Source of the DNA: Mesobacillus sp. S13
GTDB taxonomy: Bacteria > Bacillota > Bacilli > Bacillales > Cytobacillaceae
Direction of reading: 5' to 3'
Assembly: GCF_020422885.1 (NCBI RefSeq)
Contig: NZ_CP084622.1
Coordinates: 2,313,001 to 2,377,000 of the forward strand
DNA: 64,000 nucleotides
Shown here: one piece after another, positions 52,526 through 60,299 of the stretch
Position numbering within the stretch: position 1 is the first letter of the stretch
How the letters are laid out: each line of letters starts with the position of its first letter
Notes under the pieces: model-generated
The model's input: only the letters and a program-made list of their open reading frames with translations
The model's database searches: none
Told to the model about the DNA's origin: nothing
Program-made: the position numbers and the translations under genes

Positions 52526-53554
52526 TTGAAGCGCAAAAGTGATAATCCTATCAAAATAACTGAAGTTTGTCTGCGTGACGGCAGCCATGTCATGCAGCAC
52601 CAATATACTGAAGAGCAGGTGCGCCGCGTCGTTCGTGAGCTTGATGACGCAGGCATGCATTATATCGAAGTGAGCCACGGAGACGGATTGGGCGGCTCAA
52701 CGCTGCAGTATGGTAAATCGCTCGTTGATGAAATGAAATTGATCGAAGCGGCGGTTGATGAGTGTAATCATTCAAAGGTTGCAGTATTGCTTTTACCAGG
52801 AATCGGAACGGTTCACGAGCTTAAGCAAGCCAGGCAGTTAGGAACAAGTCTTGTCAGGGTCGCTACTCATGTAACAGAAGCAGATGTTTCCGCCCAGCAT
52901 ATCAGCATGGCGCGCGAGCTAGGGATGGAGACGCTCGGCTTCCTGATGATGGCCCATATGGCACCAACCGAAAAATTGGTAGAACAGGCGAAGCTTATGG
53001 AAAGTTACGGGGCACAGGCTGTGTATGTCACCGATTCTGCCGGTGCTCTTTTACCGCATGAAGTAAAAGAAAAGATTGCCGCTTTAAGAGATTCATTATC
53101 TATTGAAGTAGGTTTTCACGCACATAATAATCTCTCATTAGCGGTCGCAAATACGCTGACAGCGATTGAAGAGGGGGCAACGAGGATTGACGGAAGTATC
53201 CGCTGCCTAGGTGCAGGCGCAGGGAATGCACAAACAGAGGTGCTATTGTCGGTACTGGACCGGATGGGCGTCAATCTGGGGATCGATATTTATAAAATGA
53301 TGGACTTAGCAGAAAATACGGTTGGTCCAATGATCCCTAGACCGCAGGAAATTAATAGAGGAAGTCTGGTATTAGGCTATGCAGGTGTGTATTCAAGCTT
53401 CTTGCTTCATGCTGAACGTGCCGGCCAGAGGTTTGGAATCGATTCAAGGGATATTTTAATAGAGTTGGGCAAAAGGAAGGTTGTAGGCGGTCAGGAGGAT
53501 ATGATTCTTGATGTCGCAGCTGAACTGTCAAAAGCCCGGAAGCTGGAGGTGTAA
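52526..53554 (+). CDS. dmpG: 4-Hydroxy-2-oxovalerate aldolase
   Basis: A 342-aa class II HMGL-like aldolase that splits 4-hydroxy-2-oxovalerate into pyruvate and acetaldehyde. ITEVCLRDGSHVMQH carries the catalytic Arg and first metal Asp. VGFHAHNNLSLAVAN supplies the metal His pair, and GAGAGNAQTE the last conserved block. The usual partner, acylating acetaldehyde dehydrogenase, is immediately upstream. TTG 52526 is the favoured start; a GTG at 52517 overlaps the ribosome site. Confidence 0.93.
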   Translation: MKRKSDNPIKITEVCLRDGSHVMQHQYTEEQVRRVVRELDDAGMHYIEVSHGDGLGGSTLQYGKSLVDEMKLIEAAVDECNHSKVAVLLLPGIGTVHELKQARQLGTSLVRVATHVTEADVSAQHISMARELGMETLGFLMMAHMAPTEKLVEQAKLMESYGAQAVYVTDSAGALLPHEVKEKIAALRDSLSIEVGFHAHNNLSLAVANTLTAIEEGATRIDGSIRCLGAGAGNAQTEVLLSVLDRMGVNLGIDIYKMMDLAENTVGPMIPRPQEINRGSLVLGYAGVYSSFLLHAERAGQRFGIDSRDILIELGKRKVVGGQEDMILDVAAELSKARKLEV

Positions 53555-53557
53555 AGC

Positions 53558-54355
53558 ATGACGATTACGAAGGGTGTCGACCTTGAAATCGTGGAATATT
53601 TATATTCCGCTGAAAAAGAACGTCGTGAAGTCGTGAAGGTGACCGACCGTTATCCGGATCTGAGCTTTTCCGATGCGTATTCAATCCAGGAAAAATTGAT
53701 TGAGAGACGAGAGAAGGACGGGTCTCGAAAAATTGGACTGAAGCTGGGATTGACGAGTAAAGCGAAGCAGCAAATGATGGGAGTCCATGAAGCGATTTAT
53801 GGCTACCTGACAGATGATATGCTGGCGCTGGAGTGGGAACACCTCGATTTCAGCGAGTTCATCCATCCAAAAGCAGAGCCGGAAATTGCCTTCTTTATCA
53901 ACGAGGACTTGGAAGGAACCGATGTGACTGCGGAAGATGTATTACGGGTGACAAAATTTGTGGCACCGGCAATTGAGATTATCGACAGCCGCTATTTGAA
54001 CTTCAAGTTCACTCTGGCAGATGTTATTGCGGATAACTGTTCTTCTTCGAAATTCTTGATCGGCAGCAAGTGGATGTCACCGAGAGAATTAGATTTAGGC
54101 CAGCTGGGCATGGTGATGTCGACAAACGGGCAGGTTGTCCAAACAGGATCGAGTGCCGCAGTTCTTGGTCATCCGGCAACATCAGTTGCATGGGCGGTCA
54201 ACAAGCTAGGTGAAGTTGGGAAAGGGATTAAAAAGGGAGATTTGATCCTGAGTGGAGCGGTGTCAGAGGCGATTACCTTTGAACCTAATGATAATGTACT
54301 AGTGCAATTCGCAGAGTTAGGCAGCGTTTCCTTTACATGCAAATCAAGCACTTAG
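53558..54355 (+). CDS. 4-Oxalocrotonate (2-oxo-3-hexenedioate) decarboxylase
   Basis: A 265-aa FAH-fold decarboxylase paralogous to the hydratase at 50834. It shares KIGLKLGLTSKAKQQMMGV, HPKAEPEIAFFI, EIIDSRYLNFKFTLADVIADNCSSS and AVLGHPATSVAWAVNKLGE. Two such paralogues in one meta-pathway are normally the decarboxylase and the hydratase; which is which is inferred from gene order and length. GGAGGTG precedes the ATG. Confidence 0.85.
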   Translation: MTITKGVDLEIVEYLYSAEKERREVVKVTDRYPDLSFSDAYSIQEKLIERREKDGSRKIGLKLGLTSKAKQQMMGVHEAIYGYLTDDMLALEWEHLDFSEFIHPKAEPEIAFFINEDLEGTDVTAEDVLRVTKFVAPAIEIIDSRYLNFKFTLADVIADNCSSSKFLIGSKWMSPRELDLGQLGMVMSTNGQVVQTGSSAAVLGHPATSVAWAVNKLGEVGKGIKKGDLILSGAVSEAITFEPNDNVLVQFAELGSVSFTCKSST

Positions 54356-54381
54356 TTTCTATGACTAAGTGCCTTCTTTTT
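54348..54381 (+). terminator. Terminator overlapping the decarboxylase stop
   Basis: GCACTTAGT/ACTAAGTGC with a 7-base loop is followed by CTTCTTTTT. It ends the lower-pathway block before the transporter promoter. Confidence 0.8.
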
Positions 54382-54454
54382 AGTTTTGAATATTCGAAAT
54401 ATAAAGATAAAATTTACACTCTATGTTAAGCACTTTACACTTTCACTAGTAAAA

Positions 54455-54470
54455 AGTGATTATAATCACA
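54455..54470. promoter_or_regulatory. Crp/Fnr-type box overlapping the TRAP promoter -10
   Basis: AGTGA-TTATAA-TCACA has nine of ten conserved bases of TGTGA-N6-TCACA. Its centre contains TATAAT (54461-54466). TTTACA lies at 54434-54439. Two Crp/Fnr regulators are encoded beside the operon. Confidence 0.6.
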
Positions 54471-54497
54471 GTTAGAGACAGCTTGGGAAAGTTTTTT

Positions 54498-54511
54498 TGA
54501 GAGCGTTTACA
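54498..54511 (+). promoter_or_regulatory. cre site (CcpA) upstream of dctP
   Basis: TGAGAGCGTTTACA matches the consensus TGWNANCGNTNWCA at every defined position. It lies downstream of the putative -10 and 22 bases before the dctP start, a position typical of CcpA roadblock repression. Confidence 0.75.
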
Positions 54512-54533
54512 AAAATTAAAAGGGGTGCGAGAA

Positions 54534-55547
54534 ATGATTGGTTTTAGAAAAATTAGTCTGACACTATTAATTTTTATGCTCGTGTTGACTGCTGCTGCTT
54601 GTGGGAATGATACAGATGCAAAACCTGCGGCAGGATCTGGTGAGAAATACTCATTCAAGCTTGCGCACATAACCCCAACGGACCATATGTGGCACAAGGC
54701 CGCTGAAAAATTCAAGGAGGAATTGGAAAAGAACTCAGATGGCCGAATGACTGTAGAAATCTATCCCGCCAGCCAGCTTGGCAGCGAAGCAGATATGGTC
54801 CAGCAAATCTCTTCTGGTTCAGTTGATTTTGGTTTAATCACTGCGGCCTATATGAGTTCACGTGCACCAGCATTCACTGCCTGGTTCGCTCCATATGCTT
54901 TTGAAGACCTAAAAGAGACAAATGCAGCACGCGATACTGAAATTGCGAAGAAGATTTTGGCCACTCTTGACGACCAGGGACTTAAAGGACTTGATTACCT
55001 GTTCGCCGGAAATCGCGTCATGTTGTTCAAGGATAAGGAAGTAAAGAAGCCAGAAGATATGAAAGGGTTGGCGTACCGAGTTACACCAAGCCCACCTCTA
55101 CAGGACTTTTATAAATCACTAGGAGCTTCTCCAGAATCTCTGCCATTACCTGAGGTATACGCGGCAGTTCAAACAGGGGTCATTGATGGTATGGATATGG
55201 ACTTAGATGCCACAATTACGAATAAGTATCATGAAGTTGCTAAATATGCCGCTGTTACAAACCATATGGTATGGCCTTCGGTCGCAATCATGAATAAGGA
55301 TAAGTATGAAAAGTTGTCTGATGCTGACAAGAAAATCGTTGAAGATGCCATCAAGGCTGCAGCTGATTATTCTGCTAATACACGTGCATCCCAGGAAGAA
55401 GAGTTTAAAAAGACCCTTAGCGATACTGGGATGAAGGTCTATGAAATCGACCAGAAATTATTTGAACCATATATCAAGCAATTCGATGAAAAGTATGGAC
55501 CAACAGATCCGCTGATCCAGGAATTCATCGATACATTCCGCAAATAA
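54534..55547 (+). CDS. dctP: TRAP transporter substrate-binding protein, DctP family
   Basis: A 337-aa lipid-anchored binding protein. The signal peptide ends in the lipobox TAAAC, and the mature part has the DctP pattern: KLAHITPTDHMWHKAAEKFKEELEKNSDGRM, YPASQLGSEADMVQQISSGSVDF, PEVYAAVQTGVIDGMDMD. The ATG at 54534 has GGGG upstream. The substrate is presumably the aromatic acid degraded by the adjacent genes (inference). It is controlled by the promoter with the Crp/Fnr-type box and cre site. Confidence 0.9.
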   Translation: MIGFRKISLTLLIFMLVLTAAACGNDTDAKPAAGSGEKYSFKLAHITPTDHMWHKAAEKFKEELEKNSDGRMTVEIYPASQLGSEADMVQQISSGSVDFGLITAAYMSSRAPAFTAWFAPYAFEDLKETNAARDTEIAKKILATLDDQGLKGLDYLFAGNRVMLFKDKEVKKPEDMKGLAYRVTPSPPLQDFYKSLGASPESLPLPEVYAAVQTGVIDGMDMDLDATITNKYHEVAKYAAVTNHMVWPSVAIMNKDKYEKLSDADKKIVEDAIKAAADYSANTRASQEEEFKKTLSDTGMKVYEIDQKLFEPYIKQFDEKYGPTDPLIQEFIDTFRK

Positions 55548-55565
55548 CCTATTGGAGGGAAATGC

Positions 55566-56096
55566 GTGAAATACGTCAGCAATATGGTAGCCAGTTTCGA
55601 AAAGAAACTGGCTATTATCCTCATGTTCGCAATGGCTGTGATTGTCGCGGCTGCTGTTGTCTTTCGATATGTATTCAATGACCCTTTATTCTGGGCCGGA
55701 GAGGTATCGATTTTCTTATTGATTTACATAACGTTCATCGGCGGCAGCCTCGGTTTGAAATATAAGACTCAAGCATCTGTTACCCTGGTTACAGACTATC
55801 TGCCTGAAAAAATCAATAAATGGGTGGCAATCCTGGCACATGTCTTTATGCTTTTATTCATGGCGATTCTATTATTCTATTGTTTTACCTGGATTACTTC
55901 CTCTTCAGTGGCAATCCAGAGGTCGAGTGCGATTTTGCTACCAATGTGGATTCCTTATGCGATTCTGCCTATTGGGCTGCTGTTCGCAACGATTCATTTA
56001 ATTAGTAATATGTTAGATATTATGCAAAATCATCATATTGATAGTGAAATTGTTACAAATCTCCATGCTGCCGCAAAGGAGAGTGAAGAAGAATGA
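55566..56096 (+). CDS. dctQ: TRAP transporter small permease, DctQ family
   Basis: A 176-aa membrane protein with four TM helices. VFRYVFNDPLFWAGEVSIFLLIYITFIGGSLGLKYKTQASVTLV is the DctQ signature region. The start is GTG with GGAGGG upstream. It overlaps the large permease gene by four bases. It is usually part of the DctPQM sodium-driven import complex. Confidence 0.9.
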   Translation: MKYVSNMVASFEKKLAIILMFAMAVIVAAAVVFRYVFNDPLFWAGEVSIFLLIYITFIGGSLGLKYKTQASVTLVTDYLPEKINKWVAILAHVFMLLFMAILLFYCFTWITSSSVAIQRSSAILLPMWIPYAILPIGLLFATIHLISNMLDIMQNHHIDSEIVTNLHAAAKESEEE

Positions 56097-57373
56097 TGGC
56101 ACTGGTTATTTTAGCGTTCGTTGTATTCTTGCTAATGGGAATACCAATCTCATTAGTGCTCGGAATGACAACAATTGTTTACTTTTTGGTAACTGGCAAT
56201 ACTATGCTGCTTGAATCGACACCACAACGCCTTTACTCCGGAATGGAGAATTTCGGCTTATTGGCCATTCCATTGTTCATGCTGACGGGTGAATTGATGA
56301 ACAGCGGCGGAATCACGAACAGGCTGGTCGTGTTTGCAAGAATGCTTGTTGGCCATGTCCGCGGCGGGCTAGCTTACGTAACGATAATCGCCAATATGTT
56401 CCTTGCTTCGATTCTTGGTTCTGCGAATGCCCAGGCTGCCATGATGAGCAAAGTAATGGTTCCGGAGATGGAAAAGGAAGGGTATAGTCGTGAATTTTCA
56501 TCAGCATTGACTCTCGCAAGTTCCATTGTGGCACCGATCATTCCGCCGAGTATGATCTTCATCATTTACGGAACATTATCTGGAACTTCGATCGGCGGAT
56601 TGTTCATGGCGGGAATTATTCCGGGTACCATTTTCGGTATCGGATTTGTTTCATTGATTGCTTATCTAGGTTATAAGCATAACTTCCCACGAAGTGAAAG
56701 GGCCAGCTTGAATGATATCTTCAACTCTTTCCTAAAAGTACTTCCAGCAATTTTGGTACCATTCGTCATCACAGTTGGAATACTAAGCGGTGCTTTTACT
56801 GCTACTGAATCTGCTGCGGTTGCCAGTGTGATTGCTTTCATAGTGGGGATGTTTTTTTACAAGGAATTGAAGTGGAAGAGCTTATCGAAAATCTTGATTA
56901 ACACTGTCATTGGCACTGCCACGGTTACCTTTTTGATTGCGATGGCCAACTTGTTCGGCTGGCTGATTGCCTTTGAGCAGGTGCCACAGTTAATTGCGAA
57001 TTCGATGTTGTCCATTTCGGATAACCCTTTTGTATTCCTGTTGCTAGTTAACATATTCTTATTGATCATTGGCACATTGCTAGATGGAATCGCTGCTCTA
57101 ATCATTCTTGTCCCCGTGTTCATGCCTTTAGTGACAGGATTTCAGATTGATCCCATCCACTTCGGCGTGATCATCTGTATCAACCTGACGATCGGATTGC
57201 TGACACCGCCAGTCGGTACAGGACTGTTCATCGTTTCCTCAATTGCTGAGGTAAAATTCGAACGGCTGATCAAAGCGGTTACACCAATGCTCCTCATCGG
57301 AATCGCGATGCTCTTTATCGTCACTTATTGGGAACAAACAACCCTGTTCATCCCAAGATTGCTAGGATTCTAA
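56093..57373 (+). CDS. dctM: TRAP transporter large permease, DctM family
   Basis: A 426-aa integral membrane protein with about 12 TM segments. PLFMLTGELMNSGGITNRLV, GSANAQAAMMSKVMVPEMEKEGYSREFSSALTLASSIVAPIIPPSM and the C-terminal CINLTIGLLTPPVGTGLFIVSSIA are conserved in DctM. It forms the ion-coupled channel of the tripartite system. The start overlaps dctQ. A GC-rich hairpin follows the stop. Confidence 0.92.
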   Translation: MMALVILAFVVFLLMGIPISLVLGMTTIVYFLVTGNTMLLESTPQRLYSGMENFGLLAIPLFMLTGELMNSGGITNRLVVFARMLVGHVRGGLAYVTIIANMFLASILGSANAQAAMMSKVMVPEMEKEGYSREFSSALTLASSIVAPIIPPSMIFIIYGTLSGTSIGGLFMAGIIPGTIFGIGFVSLIAYLGYKHNFPRSERASLNDIFNSFLKVLPAILVPFVITVGILSGAFTATESAAVASVIAFIVGMFFYKELKWKSLSKILINTVIGTATVTFLIAMANLFGWLIAFEQVPQLIANSMLSISDNPFVFLLLVNIFLLIIGTLLDGIAALIILVPVFMPLVTGFQIDPIHFGVIICINLTIGLLTPPVGTGLFIVSSIAEVKFERLIKAVTPMLLIGIAMLFIVTYWEQTTLFIPRLLGF

Positions 57374-57400
57374 TTCGGGCGGTGCCTGTCACCACCCGAA
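57374..57400. repeat. GGTGCCTGTCACC hairpin after dctM
   Basis: TTCGGG-C-GGTG-CCTGT-CACC-A-CCCGAA is a hairpin with one internal mismatch and no T-tract. The core GGTGCCTGTCACC is, to my recollection, a widespread intergenic palindrome in Bacillaceae. Confidence 0.6.
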
Positions 57401-57424
57401 ATTTGTCGATAAGGAGTGATGGTG

Positions 57425-57622
57425 ATGCCAATTATTCAAGTCCAGGTGCTTGAAGGTCGGAGTGATGAAAAAATAAAGGAATTGATATCTGGAATTACTG
57501 AAACTACAGTCCGGACTCTCGAAGTCAAGCCAGAGCAAGTACGAGTTATAGTCCAGAACGTGCCGGCTAAATACTGGGGTGTAGGTGGAGTAACGAAGGA
57601 AGAGTTAAAATCTCAACTCTGA
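57425..57622 (+). CDS. 4-Oxalocrotonate tautomerase
   Basis: A 65-aa enzyme that isomerises 2-hydroxymuconate to 2-oxo-3-hexenedioate. After Met removal the catalytic residues fall where the family expects them: Pro1, Arg11 and Arg39, with Trp at position 50 where Phe is usual. The start at 57425 is fixed by the MP sequence; upstream GTG/ATG codons would bury Pro1. AAGGAG lies 9 bases before. It completes the pathway at the end of the transporter genes. Confidence 0.92.
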   Translation: MPIIQVQVLEGRSDEKIKELISGITETTVRTLEVKPEQVRVIVQNVPAKYWGVGGVTKEELKSQL

Positions 57623-57642
57623 TAAAGAGTTGGGATTTTTTA
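57608..57642 (+). terminator. Terminator after the tautomerase
   Basis: CAACTC/GAGTTG with a 7-base loop overlaps the stop codon and is followed by ATTTTTTA. Confidence 0.75.
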
Positions 57643-57702
57643 GTGGGTTAAAAAGGTTTTCCGTAATATTAAGCGAATAGATTTAAGGATAACGGTGTTG
57701 AG

Positions 57703-57748
57703 TATGGAGAAGCAATTTAACATCGAGGTATCCTACATATTCTCCATA
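57703..57748. other. Structured leader upstream of the VOC gene
   Basis: TATGGAGAA (57703-57711) and TTCTCCATA (57740-57748) are a perfect 9-bp inverted repeat around a 28-base interior containing GTA-TCC-TAC. It may form an RNA hairpin or bind a protein. It matches no riboswitch I know. Confidence 0.4.
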
Positions 57749-57797
57749 GAAACAAAATCAGTTGTCAGGTATAAATTTTTTAAAAGGAGTGATTTCA

Positions 57798-58160
57798 ATG
57801 TTAAACAAAATTTGTGTTTTAACGATTAAAGTAGACGATATGGAGGCTGCTCTTGAATTTTACACGAAGGTGCTCGACTTCGAAGTGTCGAAGCATTATG
57901 GAGAAAATATCGTTTCATTAGTACATAATGAAATTCCGATTGTGCTCGAGAAAAGTGAGGAAGCTACTGCAACTGGAGGCCAAAAGGTATTATTAGGCAT
58001 TCTTTCTGAAAACCTTGATGAGGATGTTAATACTCTGCGTGAAAAGGGTGCAAGAATCTTGTTTGATGAATCGAGACCGTGCCCTCCAGGAAGATACAAT
58101 ATGATTGAGGATCCATTCGGCAATCAACTTGAGCTCGTTGAGTTTTCTAATTTCAAGTAA
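57798..58160 (+). CDS. VOC-family protein (glyoxalase-like)
   Basis: A 120-aa vicinal-oxygen-chelate protein. ICVLTIKVDDMEAALEFYTKVLDFEVSKHYG is module 1. RPCPPGRYNMIEDPFGNQLELVEFSNF is module 2 and ends with the conserved Glu ligand. The start at 57798 has AAGGAG upstream. It has its own long leader and terminator, so it is probably not part of the catabolic operon. The substrate is unknown. Confidence 0.86.
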   Translation: MLNKICVLTIKVDDMEAALEFYTKVLDFEVSKHYGENIVSLVHNEIPIVLEKSEEATATGGQKVLLGILSENLDEDVNTLREKGARILFDESRPCPPGRYNMIEDPFGNQLELVEFSNFK

Positions 58161-58218
58161 TGAGTGATGTTTCTAAGTAAACTTAATAGTTCCTAAAATC
58201 TCGAACCTTGAGCAATTA

Positions 58219-58250
58219 AAGAACCACCTAGCAATTAGGTGGTTCTTTCG
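58219..58250. terminator. Bidirectional terminator
   Basis: AAAGAACCACCTA/TTAGGTGGTTCTTT has a GCAA loop. It lies between the VOC gene and the convergent selenoprotein-like gene. Confidence 0.85.
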
Positions 58251-58253
58251 TGT

Positions 58254-58775
58254 TTACTCCGCTGGTTTCTCCCCGTTTGCAATGTCAGCAGCATATGGAA
58301 TGATTCCTTCTGCTTCTGCGCCGAATGTATCAATTTGCTGGGAGTGAAGGACGGTGCCGTCTATATCAATAACAGCGAAGCCGCGGACAGCAATGGGAGA
58401 CTCAGGATCCAGCAGGTTAACCTTCCTGATTAGCGTCAAATCCTTGTCCGAAATAATTGGATATTCCAATCCTAACTCTTCTTTCATCGCCTTATGTTCC
58501 TTCACAGACGATGCGCTTACTGCGTAAATGCTTCCTGGAAACTGGCTGAATGACTCTTTGCGGTTTTGCAGCTCGACCAGCTGCGATTTACAGAAGTCTC
58601 AACCAACGCCGGTAAAAAAGAAAACGAGAGCAGGCTCATCCATAGATTCAAAGGCAACATCCTCACCATTTTCATTTGGCAGGGTAAGATCTTTCGATTC
58701 AGATTTTTCTCCGGAACAGCCGCTAATAAACGCACCGACCATCAATAGCATAATTAAAAAAATCGATTTTTTCAT
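58254..58775 (-). CDS. Candidate selenocysteine-containing thioredoxin-fold lipoprotein (U59-D-F-C62)
   Basis: Starting at ATG 58775 behind AGGAGG, the frame encodes a lipoprotein signal (LISGC-like FISGC, Cys20) and a redoxin domain. It reads FFFTGVG, a TGA at codon 59 (58599-58601), then DFCKSQLVELQNRKE and on without another stop to 58254. The product is 173 aa. TGA stands where AhpC/TSA-type redoxins have the first Cys of CxxC. A hairpin GCAGCT-GGTCG-AGCTGC begins 14 bases after the TGA, placing GGUC in the loop 20 bases downstream, as in bacterial SECIS elements. The rest keeps SSVKEHKAMKEELGLEYPI and GFAVIDIDGTVLH as in the family. If not Sec, it is a nonsense mutant. Confidence 0.7.
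58568..58584 (-). promoter_or_regulatory. Candidate bacterial SECIS hairpin
   Basis: On the minus strand GCAGCT-GGTCG-AGCTGC is a perfect 6-bp stem with GGUCG loop, 14-30 bases downstream of the in-frame TGA. The E. coli fdhF element has a GGUCU loop about 18 bases after its UGA. Confidence 0.6.
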
Positions 58776-58990
58776 GATGCACCTCCTTATGTACCTCCTA
58801 TAGTATACCGTTTAAAGATGAAATTCCATCATACCATCTATGTAGATTTTGTTTCGAGTTCTGCAGCTTCTTCAAAGAAAATCCAATTAAATTATAGCTA
58901 GATTGAATTGACTGAGGGTATTTTATATAGAGGAAATTGCTCACCAATTATAGAAGATTATATAATCACTTTTTTAAGGAGTTATCACGA

Positions 58991-59146
58991 ATGAAAAAAG
59001 GCAGATTATTGTTCCTCGCCGCTTTAATCCTAAACATGACTGGCATTTACTTATCTACTATATGGGTTGCCTTAGGCGCAGCTATTGGTATTTCAGGTGG
59101 TCTGATGATGGGAATAAGTACATATTATTTAGCAATGAAGAATTGA
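58991..59146 (+). CDS. Small two-TM membrane protein (51 aa)
   Basis: A short protein KKGRLLFLAALILNMTGIYL..., with TM helices near residues 5-20 and 25-46 and glycine-rich packing (GAAIGISGGLMMG). The ATG at 58991 follows AAGGAG at 10 bases. An upstream in-frame ATG at 58937 lacks a ribosome site. No family was recognised. Confidence 0.65.
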   Translation: MKKGRLLFLAALILNMTGIYLSTIWVALGAAIGISGGLMMGISTYYLAMKN

Positions 59147-59164
59147 AATGGCAACTGCTTTGTT

Positions 59165-59626
59165 TCATTTTAATTTCTCATAATGGCCTTTGAAAACCTT
59201 AAAGAGTCTTTCGTCTCCGCCACGGTCTGGATGCAGTGCCTTGAGTATTTTTTTGAATTCTTTTTTTAGTGCTGGACCGTTGCTGTTAGGCTTTAACCCT
59301 AGCAACTCATTGAGGTCAGAAGCAGGAGCACCAGAATTCTCAATTTGGGCATTTAGCATTTTTTTCAAAGTCCGGACTTTTGATTGTTCGATATGTAATC
59401 TTGTATGTAATAGTTCGAGCTGCTCGTTCAGTTTTTTATTTTCGTGACGTGACTGTTCCAGTAGGTCAGTATGTTTTTTGATAATGATTTCTGTCAAATT
59501 ATCGGGGTGTATTTGATCAGATTCAGCAGCTAAAAAACCTGTTTCTATCCAGGTTTGGACCTCCTGTTCTGTCACTTCAATCCCGTATGAACTTAATTGT
59601 TCTGCAGCTTCTTTGATTGTCAGCAT
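59165..59626 (-). CDS. HTH / coiled-coil / J-domain-like protein
   Basis: A 153-aa soluble protein with three parts. Residues about 1-50 look like a MerR/excisionase-type winged helix (LTIKEAAEQLSSYGIEVTEQEVQTWIETGFL). Residues about 55-95 form a coiled coil (LLEQSRHENKKLNEQLELLHTRL). Residues about 105-153 are a truncated J-like domain with HPD at H132 (KALHPDRGGDERLFKVFKGHYEKL). Such a fusion could recruit Hsp70 to DNA or a partner. No known name. Confidence 0.72.
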   Translation of the reverse strand: MLTIKEAAEQLSSYGIEVTEQEVQTWIETGFLAAESDQIHPDNLTEIIIKKHTDLLEQSRHENKKLNEQLELLHTRLHIEQSKVRTLKKMLNAQIENSGAPASDLNELLGLKPNSNGPALKKEFKKILKALHPDRGGDERLFKVFKGHYEKLK

Positions 59627-59756
59627 CTATTTCACTCTCTTATCTTAAAATAATCAGACAAATCTATCATACCATTGATATTTTTCAGAAAAAGAACAGA
59701 AGTATGACAATGTGTTACATCTACTAGTTTTTAAAAATAAAGGAGCTGGAGAAATA

Positions 59757-60281
59757 ATGATATTTCACTTATCAGAAGTAATTGAAGTACTGGAACGTAC
59801 TCCCAAAGTATTAGAACAATATTTAGTCGGTTTATCACATGGCTGGTTAGAATCAAATGAGGGGGAAGGAACCTGGAATCCTTCACAAGTCATTGGTCAC
59901 CTGATCGATGGCGAGAAATACAATTGGATTCCGAGGCTTGAGTTAATCTTAAGCGAATCAAGTGATAAGAGATTTCCCCCATTTGACCGGTTTTCACATT
60001 TGCAGCAATACCATGACTGGACAATTGAAGAAAAAATTACGGAATTCAGTTCGTTAAGAGCAGAAAGTGTTGCCAAACTAAAAGAGATGATCAAAGATCA
60101 AAACCAGCTTGGGATGACGGGAATCCATCCAGAGTATGGAGAAGTGAAAGTCCGCGAATTAATTTCAACATGGGCCGTTCATGATTTAACACATATATCG
60201 CAGATTACTAGAGTGATGGCTAAAAGATTTGATGAGGCAGTAGGGCCTTGGAAAAGTTATTTGGGAATATTGAACAAGTAA
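59757..60281 (+). CDS. DinB-family protein
   Basis: A 174-aa four-helix-bundle protein of the DinB/YfiT superfamily. The three metal-ligand histidines are in GHLIDGEKYNW (helix 2) and WAVHDLTHISQITRVMA (helix 4). The family includes thiol transferases such as bacillithiol S-transferases. AAGGAG precedes the ATG at 59757, and the longer frame from 59712 has no ribosome site. Monocistronic, with the 52-bp array D behind it. Confidence 0.87.
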   Translation: MIFHLSEVIEVLERTPKVLEQYLVGLSHGWLESNEGEGTWNPSQVIGHLIDGEKYNWIPRLELILSESSDKRFPPFDRFSHLQQYHDWTIEEKITEFSSLRAESVAKLKEMIKDQNQLGMTGIHPEYGEVKVRELISTWAVHDLTHISQITRVMAKRFDEAVGPWKSYLGILNK

Positions 60282-60299
60282 CTTTGAGGGTTAGGACAA

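Noticed and set aside
58517..58735. Separate minus-strand gene overlapping the selenoprotein frame
   Set aside because: It is an out-of-frame shadow. The signal peptide, redoxin motif and ribosome site all belong to the frame starting at 58775.
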